From positions 58,874 to 122,873 of the forward strand of contig BLJB01000203.1 in the NCBI GenBank assembly GCA_013423325.1: DNA of 64,000 bases. Direction: 5' to 3'. Origin of the DNA: Usnea hakonensis (taxonomy: Eukaryota > Ascomycota > Lecanoromycetes > Lecanorales > Parmeliaceae). The stretch's first letter is position 1; the number at the start of each line of letters is the position of its first letter. The notes under the pieces are model-generated. The model worked only from the letters and a program-made list of their open reading frames with translations. It searched no databases and had not been told where the DNA came from. Made by a program: the position numbers and the translations under genes. Below are positions 33,106-44,458 of the stretch, one piece after another.

Positions 33106-36093
33106 ATGCAGGGGTCGAATCAAGATTCAGGACCACCATCCATGTCCCCAGAATCGAGTATGGCTCGCCAAAAGGTTGAAACAATTCTCCGGAAAATCGA
33201 CAGACTCGATTTGCTAGCCAAATTTCAGCGCAGCCAAGATTTCGTCTGGGATGACACCCTCATGCCTTACACTATACACCAACTTCCTAAAGACAAGTTG
33301 GAATACGAGGAACGATTCGTAGAAGAACAAAAGAAACGTCTGCCTGAACCGTTTCAACAGATTCAGGCTATTCTCGAGCCAGCTGATAAAACCGCTCCAC
33401 CGCGCTTACAATTCGTTGACATCTCCAAGAATCTCGACTTCGGTGACAAGCTCGGTGAAGGGACATATGGAACGGTGTTCAAGGCGAAATTGCCGCCCAG
33501 CCATAGTGGAACTGCCGACGCTCGATCTACGACTTTTGCGGTGAAGCGGTTCCCTAAGTGTCGAGGACCAGACTTGAAGAGTCCTCTAGGAGAATTCAGA
33601 ATCGAACGGGACAACCTCGAACGCTCCGAGAAGCAAAAGCACTACCATTTGGTCTCGTTTCATGCAAGCTTCACGGACGAAGAATCTTTTGGCTTCATCA
33701 CGTCTCCAGTCGCAGAATCCAATTTGAAGAGCCTGCTAGAGAAGTCAAACAAGACCAACGTCATCTCGAAAGAGGAAGGCGAAAGTCTATCTCAAGCCCT
33801 TGGTTGCCTGCTTGAGGCAGTCCGTCATCTTCACGACGATCTGAAAATGAGACATTGTGACCTCAAATCAAGCAACATCCTTGTTTGTGACCGTCCAGGT
33901 AGGCAATTTAGTGTTCGCATTTGTGACCTGGGTATCTCATACACGTGGAACTTTCCTCAAGATGATTCAACTGACGAGAACCAACGGGGAACTCAAAGAT
34001 ATAAGGCTCCAGAAGTCTTGTCCAAACAAAATATGACGCACAATCGAAAGGGGGATATCTTTTCGCTAGGTTGCATCTTTCTTGAAATATACACTGTAAT
34101 AAGAGGCAAAACACTAGACGAAATGGCCAGAGTCATCAGGCAGGATCAAAAGCCTAGCTTTGATGGCTCCTGGGCTTATGCAAACTCGCTTAGCGGCGTC
34201 AAGGAATGGCTGAAAGAATTGCAGACAGGCGTCCAAAGTGGCCCGGGGGAAGTATTGATTAGGGTCATCACAAATATGGTAAGAACAAGGCGGGACTCGA
34301 GCAGCTCATGTGCTGATACATGATTTAGCTTCACAAAGAACGAGACGAGCGAAAGGAAGCTAAAGAGCTTTGGAGTATGATTTGCAGCGACCACGATAGC
34401 ATGGGTGATTGCTGCGGGGAAAAGTCGCTTCCGGCTTCTAGATCGGGGCAATCAGACTCGTCCCGGTCCAATTCTTGGCTCCGATATCCAGACTTGTCGA
34501 AGGTTGACTCTGAAGCTCAAACGGAGTCGTCGGAAAGTGACGATGGAACAACGGACTATGAGACCTCGAGGCCGTTTAAGAGATGTACAATGAAGTCGCG
34601 AAAAGGCTCGAATCATCACAATAATAGCAAATATGACATCAAATATTTCGCACGGGAAGGGCACGTAGTAATCGGAAAGACCAGGAGAAAAGACGCGTGG
34701 GCTAAGACCCGCCGGATCAAGGTAACCTCTCCTTCGACTAAGGAAAAACAATGTATGTCAATCTTTCAACATTGAACATTACGGCGTTCATGACTAGGTG
34801 ACTAGGGTTACCAGCTTTTTATGTCCAAGCGAGGCAGAACGGTAGCCAGGTTTCCGTCAAATGGTCTAACTGCGACCAGTTGAACCAAAAAGAGGGTGGT
34901 GCGTCTTAACAGTAGCACGTTAGAGCGAGGATGTGCTAACTAGACTCGTTGTTTAGACCGTCAACAAGCTCGTCGTTTCGAAAAGGTAGGTCCTGTTGTT
35001 GAGAGGCCAATCTCGCTAGGTCGCATGACGAGCTGACAGGGGGACAGGTCCATCTTAGTAGCCCAAATCGGAGTAATCTTCTTATGGAAATCGACTTTTG
35101 CAACAGTTCTGGTAAGTAATCATTATCGATGAGGCTTTAAGCGTTCTAGGTGCCGACAAGAGACAGACGCCTCTCACTTTTGCCAACAACTTCTAGAAGA
35201 TCCCTTCAAACCTGAGGCTGCTGTTGAATCGCAAACACCCGACCAGAAGAGCCTTGTCATCCATCCATGCGAATGGAATTGTGACTCTGTAGCGTACGGC
35301 GGTAAAGGGTCGCTCGTCGTGAGTTCGCAACACTTAGAGGCCCATCCACTTTATTCATGGCTTGAACCCTTTTTCGTACCAAGCCATTTTGACTTCACGA
35401 TACCTCTTCAAAACGACCAGGGACACACCCAGCTCGTCTCGAAGCATCTCTGGGTACCGGTATACCGCTCCAATGTAAGGAACAGATACGAAGAGCCAAA
35501 AGAACAAGGAATGTTCGACAAAGTTGAGCTGGTTCGGCTTCGAGAAGAACATACCTTCAACTTCGAGGCGCCTTTCGAGACTGCTTCTACACTGGGGAAT
35601 TCGCAAGACTACAGTCTGCGAGACTTTCTCAAATCTCTCACAGGCTGGGATCTTCGAGCCGTTTTCTTCGCTGCAAAGGTCCATCAGCATAACCCATGGC
35701 ATTCTTCCAGCAAAGGGTCTTACGAGGTGCTTTGCTTCCGGAAGGGCGAAGAGAAACGTATCGCCATGCGGGAACAATACGCCGATGACAAAAGTACCCA
35801 CAGATGGACAACAGCGAAACTGATAGATCCGGAAGTCAACACTAAAGCCCAAAAGCTTGAAGCTCAGCTCAGTGCGGTGCAGCGGGGGAAATTCCTGATC
35901 CTAGACAGCGTGACAGCCGCTGCGGGCGAAACGCAGAGTTCTCCGAAGAAGCCCGAGAAATGGAGCTTCACCGTCGAGCGTGGCGCCGCAGATGTCCATC
36001 ATGCCCTGGTTGTAAGTCTGTCCGTAGCGTTCGTGCTTGCTCAAATCCTCGTAGACCTCCCTACTGACCACTGATCTGCTCCAGCGGCCCTAG
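33106..36093 (+). CDS. Protein kinase with long uncharacterised C-terminal region
   Basis: Seven exons (33106-34278, 34329-34752, 34815-34895, 34957-34985, 35048-35111, 35197-36011, 36085-36093) stay in phase and give 864 residues. The kinase domain spans about 110-390: glycine loop LGEGTYGTVFKAKL (116 on), AVKRF with K147, HCDLKSSNIL with catalytic D252 (HRD Arg replaced by Cys), DLGIS with D274, and KAPEVL. All catalytic residues are present, so activity is likely. Residues 400-864 match nothing I recognise; they include an acidic Ser-rich linker, a KYDIKYFAREGHVVIG block and a globular-looking part (HPLYSWLEPFFVPSHFDF, LRDFLKSLTGWDLRAVFFAA). The short exons and the 9-nt last exon are the weakest parts of the model. 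Confidence 0.75.
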
Positions 36094-38611
36094 CTAGACA
36101 TATAATGAATAACCGCATGAATATGAAAAGAGCGTGGACAGACTAGTACCTGTGCCATTCAATTTGCGAAAGGTGGGCTTTTCCTGGCTGGGGGCAGGTC
36201 GACGCGCCAAAACCCATTCTGACTGCTGATTTACGGTCAGGTCGCCATAGTACTTTAACACTAAGGGTTGGTATATCGCATATCGCAACATTTTGTGTTC
36301 CGGTGGTTTTCAGGCATGGGTTGGAAATCTTCTTTCGATTATTGGCTGCTGATATCGACAGGTGGACTGGAGATCAGAAGGAAGTATCGTGCTCTATGGT
36401 ATGGTAGGGGCCCCAAAGGGGTATCCCATCCCATCGACAACAAAGATTTATCCAAGATACGGCTGAATACATAGAGAGCTGCAAGGATGATGCACACCAG
36501 TCCAGCCCATCCGAATTTTCGATATGGGCGTCTCGTTCCATCCACAAGAAGACAAATCATCTATGATGATTGGAGAACGATTACCCGGGTACATACATAC
36601 AACATCTCAGCCGCCATCAAAAAGCCCCTCCTCTATCAAGTCTTTTTAAGCGGGAAACAGGGGCTCGTTTCGTTGATCGCCCGGTCTAGTGACCTCGGAG
36701 CTCAAGCTGGGACAAAATACAGTAGGCAAGCGTCCTAACCAAAACATATACCCAAAAAGAAGAGCAATGTCCGCCTCCGCAAACGTACTCCCCTGTCAGA
36801 ATATGATATACCACCTCTCAACAACTCGAATGACACATACTACGCAATGGTCTTGGCAGAGGTTTCACAGGCTATTCGCAGGACCTCTCTCTACACAGCT
36901 AGACAATCAATCCCACACCCTGGCCTGCATTTCCAACAGGTCATCTACCCTCATGCTACCACTACGCACAGTCAATTATTCAAGTATTCAACCCACCCAC
37001 TCACACATCCAACCAAGTCATAACACTCCAAGAACTTCTTCAACCCCGGATACCGAGTCCATCTACGACTCCAACAGTCTCCTTCCCACCAAGATCCAAC
37101 CATGACTCCCGTCATCTAGACACAGTCAGCCAGTGCCCAAACAGAGACCAGTACAACCCTTCCACCTCGGAGTTCAGACAGAGGGGCCAGTATTCTGTAT
37201 CCCACAAAGGACCATCGAAATTCCCGAACCCCCACACCTTTCTCCGCCATAGCGCACTACATACAAGCCAAGCTCCGGTAGAAAAGCTCTGGCGATGGAC
37301 CCAAAGAAGAAGCCTATGAATCGGAAGGCACCCCAGCGCACCGGGGCACAGATTCTACAACGGGCCAGGAAACGAGGCACGGCAGTTACAGCATAGTGGG
37401 CTCTCGCTACTAAGGAGTTTTTGAAATCGGACTTGTTTTTATATTAGGTAAAGTCGGTGTTCAACGATGGAGGTTATGATGCATTAATTATCGGGGTGGT
37501 ATCCGGTGCTGGGTTGGTTATAGGGGATCGATCTGATGCGCCACTTTTTTTTCAAACACGAATAACGAACACCACCACCACCACCACCACCTTGGCAGTA
37601 ATCTCAACAGAGCTTTCACGAGCTACTTTTGTTCAAAGTAGCTAGCTCTCTCTCTCTCTACATACATACCTTACCTCCCCTAGCAAGCCAATCCATCCCA
37701 CCACACCCTCGCCTGATATCCAACATCCCCAATCCCCTTTCTCTCTCTCTCTACGAAGCCTCACCCCCGGAAAACCCCCCTTTTACACACCCCCAATAAT
37801 CAGCCCCATCCACTCTCCATCTCACCCCACACCACACCCATCATGATCCCGTCCCGTCCCGCCACCGATCTGATCTCCAAAGCTACAACCATCTTTTCCA
37901 TTTTCATTTCCTTTTCCCTTTTATTTCCAGACAGGGGAACAACAACAACAACAGACCAGGTCTGGCAGAGGTATCTTATACCGTCGGCTCGGCACGGTAC
38001 CCATTGGTGCGGGCAGGTTTAGAGAGGTTGTGGTGGAGTTTGGGTTTGGGGATTTTAGATCAAGGTAGCTTGTGTTGGATTGGTTTGGTGATTTGTATGG
38101 TTGGTGGTTGGGGTTTGGGAGGGAGCGGGGGGGGGGTGAAGTGTGGGATGGTGGTTAGGGAGAGGGATGTGTGTGTGTGTGTGTGACTGGAGAGGTGGTA
38201 GCGGGGGTGTGTCACAAAGGGGCCTTCTATTGCAATTTGGAATTTTTGACGGACTTTGACGGACGCAATGGACGAAATGAGAAAAGAAGAAGAAGGGAAT
38301 TTCAGACGGCGTGCGAACAGACTGCCGGTGCCATGCGGTTGGACGTACAAGATATCGAGCGCCGGATGGGTACACGTGGTAAATACAGGGTATCTAAAAT
38401 GGGTCAAACGTTGCCTATCCCAAAAATGCGCGAACATAAAACGCCAGAAATCCGTGCTTCGAGACCATGTTTCACCCCCACTAGATCAGGTCTTTCGGTT
38501 CGTTGCATCCGCCACAACAGTGGCAATGTCTTGGTGGAGTAGGGATTAGCCAGCCATCCGAGCTTGCCGAGCTTGCTATAACAATAATATAGCTCCCAGC
38601 AATAGAACATT
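36094..38611. other. Intergenic region with simple repeats
   Basis: No supported gene in 2.5 kb. It contains CAC repeats near 37570-37591, CT runs near 37646-37660 and 37739-37752, AAC repeats near 37938-37952, a G10 run near 38128 and a GT run at 38168-38184. Pyrimidine-rich sequence from 37640 to 37930 looks like promoter or 5' leader sequence, but no coding region follows on the plus strand. Confidence 0.5.
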
Positions 38612-39847
38612 TCACGGGTCCGTCCCGTAAGCCAACTTGGCATCCTGATAGGTCGGTAATTGACCACTCAAATCACCATACGCAGGAGCTGCCATTTCTC
38701 GCTCCTGGGTGGCCGTTGGGGAAGCGTATTCGGCTGGCAAAAGGTCGAATTTGTAGGACGAAAACTCGGCCTTGAAAGTCTTTTGCGCACAGTCGACGGA
38801 GAGTTTGACGGCTAGCCGGTAGCTGCGTCTGATGTTGAACGTGGTGAAGGATGGTTTGTAGTGCCAGGGGATCTTGATCCGCATCAGTTTCTGCAGATCC
38901 ATGGATTCGGTCAGCGGCGGTGCCTTGTCCATATGCGCGGAGTAGTCGACGGATGCGATGTGGAAGTCGTCACTCCAGTCCCTTTGCTCGTCGCCTTCGC
39001 GAAAGATTTCGTCGCGGATGCATTGGATATAGGTGTTGGCTTGCAGGTCCACGGTGCACTTTCGTAGCGTCACGGTTGGAGGCGTTGGCGTTGTGGATGC
39101 TTCAATATCGTGCTTCAGTTTGAGCATAAGAGGGAGTGGGTGGGCCAGAATGCCTACGTTGGGGAGGAGCACCTGCAGGTTGAACATGGCCACAGGAAGC
39201 TTGGAAGTGCGCATGGACTGAAGCTTCTCTTTGAAGGTGAGAGGTCCATCTTCACGACCGGGTTCAAGGTGGAGACTGTAGCAGGCTATCTTCTGACCTT
39301 TTTCAATAAATTCTGGTTTCACGATATCGACGACCCTGGTCGTGGTGAAGTCGAGCGTTTTTGCAGTATTCAGGCCTCCGAGGGAAAAGAGCTTCGTCCT
39401 GTTGCCAATGAGGGAGGCCTCGAGTTCGTATCTGACAAAGCATTCACTCCGCCAAGTGAAGGATTGTTTTTCACTGGCGAAGGAGGGGGGTAGGCTTTGC
39501 TGAGGATTGACGTCAAAAAGGCCATGACGCTGCTTGAATGGATCGGCGCCGCGAGCCAGGCAGCGAGCTGGAAGGGTGAAGGTGAATGGCCAGCTGTGGC
39601 CATTCGTTTTCATTGTGTTGGGACCCTTGAAGAGGACCTGTCGGTACTGGAGGAGAGGGGCTCTTCCTCGGTAAGTGGTACTGTTGTTTTGGCCATTGCT
39701 ACGGACGACCTTGGATTTGCATCTGCCGAGTAAAGTGATGGTGATGAGCTCGACATGGATGGATACATCGCCATGCAAAGACACTGTGCCTGAGATTACG
39801 GTACCGGCCCTGCAATTGGTGGTGGGTATGTTGATATGGATCGACAT
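38612..39847 (-). CDS. Arrestin-like protein
   Basis: A single-exon gene of 411 codons. The N-terminal half has the arrestin beta-sandwich pattern: YRAGTVISGTV-type start (NCRAGTVISGTVSLHGDV), VELITITLLGRCKSKV, then the SWPFTFTLP strand, and FVRYELEASL. The C-terminal half continues with YSLHLEPG and RRSYRLAVKLSVDCAQKTFK. The tail has LPTYQDA, similar to the (L/P)PxY motifs by which fungal arrestin-related adaptors recruit Rsp5-type ubiquitin ligases. It therefore probably acts as a trafficking adaptor, perhaps for plasma-membrane transporters; this is inferred from family knowledge. No intron is required. Confidence 0.85.
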   Translation of the reverse strand: MSIHINIPTTNCRAGTVISGTVSLHGDVSIHVELITITLLGRCKSKVVRSNGQNNSTTYRGRAPLLQYRQVLFKGPNTMKTNGHSWPFTFTLPARCLARGADPFKQRHGLFDVNPQQSLPPSFASEKQSFTWRSECFVRYELEASLIGNRTKLFSLGGLNTAKTLDFTTTRVVDIVKPEFIEKGQKIACYSLHLEPGREDGPLTFKEKLQSMRTSKLPVAMFNLQVLLPNVGILAHPLPLMLKLKHDIEASTTPTPPTVTLRKCTVDLQANTYIQCIRDEIFREGDEQRDWSDDFHIASVDYSAHMDKAPPLTESMDLQKLMRIKIPWHYKPSFTTFNIRRSYRLAVKLSVDCAQKTFKAEFSSYKFDLLPAEYASPTATQEREMAAPAYGDLSGQLPTYQDAKLAYGTDP

Positions 39848-42800
39848 TGCGGGACAAGATAAGGCATCTGTATAAACTAAGTAAGGTAAGGTAGGGTAAG
39901 GTAGAGTACCTTAATCCACTAGGCTGGAGCGGGAAAAGGGTACCTGGACCCAAAGTAAACTGATTTTTTTATTAATTTTATGGGGAACACTGATGCTCAT
40001 GTGAAAGTGCATGCATAATGGTACATAATAATAGTATAATAGTACTTTAGTATTATGCAATGTGGCGTAGCATTATAGAACGTATTAGGCAAGTATCCCG
40101 ATATATCCCAAGCATTGCTCTATTTCACGACAAATCTACGCGTACGAGAGGACACATGCGTGTGAGATGATTGTCATTACTTATCTAGCAAATCACAAGC
40201 GGGCGTGAAAATGGAGGACAGTTGAGAGTGAAAGGCTAGAAGAAGAGTACAGTAGCACCAGTAGGATCGAGTGCTTTGGAGAGGATTAGAATAAGATAGA
40301 TAGTACCTGACGGTATATGGCATGGATATCTATCTCCCCACATTATTATTATTTGAGGTCAAAGCGGACAAGGTCGAAAATGGGTTGATGCAGGAAAATG
40401 GATTCAAAACAAAAGCTCAAGCCAAAAGCTCAAGCTGCAGGTTTGACAGGTCCCAAAGGCGCTATATCGAAGACTCGGAATGAATCCATGGAGCCACGGA
40501 ACAGAGTACGGAATTAAATTCCGACCAACCAGGTCATCGTACTTTATTCGATATACGACAGTAGTAGTAGTAGTAGTAGTAGTATTACGAGGTCAAAGCG
40601 CAATATCTTAATAACATGACATTATTATTATTATTATTATTATTTGACTCACTCTGATACCCTAGTCTCTCTGTCTCTGTCTCGGTCTTTGTCTCTGTTT
40701 CTGTAATCATCTTTGAAGCGCTTGTGGTTTTGATGCACCTCGCCCTTTTGGGCATAAAAAAGGGAGAGGCATTGTAGATGAAGAGATGACCCTGCGTTTC
40801 CCCTGTCTGAGACCCTTTACCCAGCTTTTGATTAACTTTTTTTGCAAACCAAAAACAGAAGCATAGCATTTTGATAGATTATTGATTTGCAGTGGAGAGC
40901 AGCAAATAATCATCATACTGTAAAATAGTAAAATCATGGGCAGGCAGGCAGTCAGCTTCCCATGACCCAGCTGCTGTCAGACTCGTACCTTGTCTTAGTG
41001 CCCGTCTGAATTCCACGGCTAGTCGCCACGTAGGCTCCCATTACCCTGGTCGCAGATCTGGATACATTAGCATCAGACATTCATCCCGGTAGCCTGTAGG
41101 AATCCAGTCATCCTCAAGTCGTATAATCATTTGATCCAGTCAGAGAACAGTCCGAGCTTCGGCTCGCCTTCGGCTCCTCTTGGTTGCCGCGGGCTGATTT
41201 GATTAATTTTGTTGGGAACAGAAAGTAAACGGGCGAATTGGAACCGTTTGAACGACTGTCTGGGTCCAGGGCTGAATGGGGTGCGTGCATAACGTGGGGG
41301 GGAGAAGGGGAAAGGAAAGGGGGCTAAATGGAAAGTGTAATAAGTACAGTATGGTACTAAAGTATATACTGATATGAGAAAGGCCAACCGAGTGCATGGA
41401 TATTAAAGTAAAGTAATAGGAGCTTGAGATTTGAGAGAAGCATATCTAGCCTTCCCGTAATAATGTACGAGTACCGAGTACTTACTCCTCATAGCCGCTT
41501 AGCACTTTGCCTTATTGATTAATTCCTTACTTTTTATTTTTCCTACTTTACTCTACTGTACCTTTCAAATAATCTAGCCCAGCCATTTAAAATTGGCCTG
41601 TCGATCCGTCTTTTCGGGATTTGCTGCGAGTTTATCGGAAAGCAGGTCAATTCTTTATTGGCAAGCCAAAGGAATACTACTTAAGTACTCAAAATTACCT
41701 TATTACAAACCAAGGCTAAAATATTGCGAAATCCGTCGTTTAGCCTGTTAGCCTGCGGTGGCGAGGATCGTCATCTTTTCCCACCTTTTTTGGACTTGCT
41801 TGGCCTCATCCTGAACAAGTGTTTTAATAATAATAATGAACCCCGCCTTTCTTTTCGACAAGTCTAAGGACACATTCTCAATTGCCAATCATATTCCATC
41901 AAAGGATTCTTGAAACCTGAGACATGGTTCTTGTTGGATTCGCTGCTGCATGAACCCTAAAGAACCTTGAATTCTCTTCCAAACGTAAAATTGAACCGTA
42001 TAGTAGTATAGCAGTGACCGTGGTGGCAGCCTTCCATCTTGGTAAATGCAAGTAATTGGCTGGCTTTGGATCCACAACCCAGTGGGCGGCTGATGCTGAT
42101 GATGCTAAAGTAAGTCTAGGAATAATTCCATATGCAGCAGCAGCAGTATCTAGCATGATAACGCTTGACGGCAACACAAACGTATGTAGTGCAGAGGCAT
42201 ACTCGGTCGTGATGCCACCGTGTTCTACCGATTCTCACATCGCCAGGCAGATACGGCAAGATGATGCATGACAAGGCTAATGCCGCAATGCATTCATGCG
42301 ACGCTGCGACGTTATTACAGCGCAAAAGCACACAAATCTCTCGACTCATGATATTGCATCATTATTGTCAGGTCAAGTAGTCAGGAACTGCAGCTAGCTA
42401 GCTTTCATGGGCTGAAGGGCCCGTCAGCTGTTACCTGTGTACCTGGCCCTAGATAGATAGCATACACTATCTTAATAGTACCTACCTACCTCACTCGTCA
42501 TTAAATGGCTCCTAAATAATGCTGCTGCCATTTTTGAGGCCCAACCAGGCTGGAGGATAAAAGCCGACTGATTCATGACTCCATACGCTAATTGGTTATG
42601 CTAGTACTCGTTCTCCGTACTGGGGGTCTCGACTCGTAACCGATCATGCATCTCTCACACAAGTCGAAACGCCTCATTGTAAGAGAGTCTTGCCGAGCAG
42701 GACAGGCCACGAAAACATTCCGAAATCGTCAAGACTAGACTTTGCCGCGTGTTACACTTGTTCCTGCTTCAGTGCTTACTCTCATTTATCGTTCCTAGAG

Positions 42801-43969
42801 TAGATTATTATTATTATTTTTATTATTATTGAACGAAGGAATATCTACTGGGGACCTTGTTAGTTGTTACCGGTACGTACCATAAATCTTGTGATTACTT
42901 ACTCGTACTGTGACTGTGAGCCCATTCTTGCCTAGGCCGAGTCGGCTGACTTGCTGATTTTCTTTGTCCACTGATCGCTCAGGGAGTAGAGCCGTGCATC
43001 TTTCCCTCTTCCTCCCCGAATCCCAGGACCCCACGAAATCCTTTGAGGGGGCGGAGACGCAGGACATATGCACGCTAGGGAGGAATGGTGTTCTGATGGT
43101 TGCAGCACTGAGCATTAGTGGTTAGCCATTTGGGGACTTTCTTTTCTTTTTTTCTTTTTTAGTTTTTTTTTTTCCTTGTGGATTTTGGAGTACGACAGCA
43201 GCAGGTTGCAAAAATTAGGACGGACCCCTGTTGGAGTCGGCTAGGACTCGTCCCAAGCCTATACCTAAAATTGCCCAGCGCATCCGCCGACTTTCGGGGC
43301 CTTTAAGCCTTTAGCTCTAAAGTCTGCACGCAAGCCGAAAAGAAAAAATCACCTTAATTTTCTAATTTAGCGCTGCAAATCATTTTTGCCCTCATGATCA
43401 TTCGCCAGGAGTTTTGGGGTTTGGGGTTGAGTGGGAGAAGGGAGATGGGGGGGGAGGGGAAAAGAGAGGGTCAGTCATGCCTCTTACTCTAACTCTTGCA
43501 TTGACGTACTTTATGCCTGGTGCATGAAATAAAATACTGAGCCATTATTATTATTATTTACTACTATTTGATTTCTATTTTCATAGATAGAAGCCTGTTG
43601 TTGCCTCTTTTTCATTCCTCCTCCTATCTTTTCCCTTTCCTTTGACCATCTCACATGCCCTTGACCACCTCCCAAGATATGAACACCACTCTCCACTTCC
43701 ATTCTCCCACCACCACTCTCATCGTTCACATGTCGTCTATGTCATAGTTGCCCAATTAAATGCTTGCCTTTTCTGACTTATCGGCCTTGTTAACGGGGAA
43801 CCTGTTCTACCATAATTTATCCCTTTCTCTTCTTTAATATCCAATCCTCCCCACTCTTTTGACAATCCGCTTCCACCTCAAACTTGCAATACTTCAGCTT
43901 CAGTCTCGTCCTCCTTCACCCTGTCTACATTATCATCCATTCACCAATTTTCCTTCCAACCCCAACGCT
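39848..43969. other. Gene-poor region rich in trinucleotide microsatellites
   Basis: No supported gene in 4.1 kb. ATT-type repeats lie at 40341-40354, 40621-40644, 42803-42830 and 43541-43560; an AGT repeat at 40561-40583; a TAA repeat near 41824-41835; and poly-T near 43140-43175. The region precedes the Ecl1 gene and may be its long promoter and leader. Confidence 0.55.
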
Positions 43970-44458
43970 ATGGAGCTGAACTGGGCTCCCGATTACTGTC
44001 TTGCTTGTGACAAGCAGACCGAGGGCGAGACTTATTGTTCTCAAACCTGCCGTCTCGCAGATCTCGAGAAGTCTTCGGGTTGGTCAGGCTCTGCCTCGCC
44101 GACCACACCGACCTGGACATCGTCAGACTCCAACAGAGGATCAGGCTTCTACTTATCACCTGCCTTCGACTTTGCTGCCCACAAGACTCCTCAAACGACA
44201 CCTGACTGGCCTACCTCAGCCCAGCCCCCCAAAAGACAAAACTCGTACTTTTGTGGCACCACTGAAGCCCAGACTGCTTCGTCACGGACCTTGTCGCCCT
44301 CTTCATCCCACTCCTCGCTCAGCTCTACCATGACCACCACGTCGAGCAGCTCATCCCGTCGAAATCCTCTTCCGGAACAAGTCCGCACCGAGCTCCGCGG
44401 CTACACAGACTCTTTCGATGATACGCGCAATTGGAGGAGACGGATGACTTGGTCATAA
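43970..44458 (+). CDS. Ecl1-family life-span regulatory factor (zinc ribbon)
   Basis: A single-exon frame of 162 residues. The N-terminus reads MELNWAPDYCLACDKQTEGE then TYCSQTCRLADLEKS, with Cys at 10, 13, 23 and 27. This is the compact cysteine motif of the Ecl1 family, whose yeast members extend chronological life span and respond to nutrient and zinc limitation. The remainder is Ser/Thr/Pro-rich and ends in an acidic-basic tail. A minus-strand and other-frame readings overlap it but lack family support. The start is the first ATG before the motif; the frame continues upstream without need. Confidence 0.88.
   Translation: MELNWAPDYCLACDKQTEGETYCSQTCRLADLEKSSGWSGSASPTTPTWTSSDSNRGSGFYLSPAFDFAAHKTPQTTPDWPTSAQPPKRQNSYFCGTTEAQTASSRTLSPSSSHSSLSSTMTTTSSSSSRRNPLPEQVRTELRGYTDSFDDTRNWRRRMTWS

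Noticed and set aside
36339..36560. 73-codon minus-strand frame with a hydrophobic stretch
   Set aside because: No family, no splice-supported extension and no context; one hydrophobic stretch in a short frame is weak evidence.
37457..37645. Frame containing Thr repeats
   Set aside because: Created by a CAC microsatellite.
38055..38437. His/Pro/Thr-rich minus-strand frames
   Set aside because: Translation of a GT-rich and G-rich simple-repeat tract.
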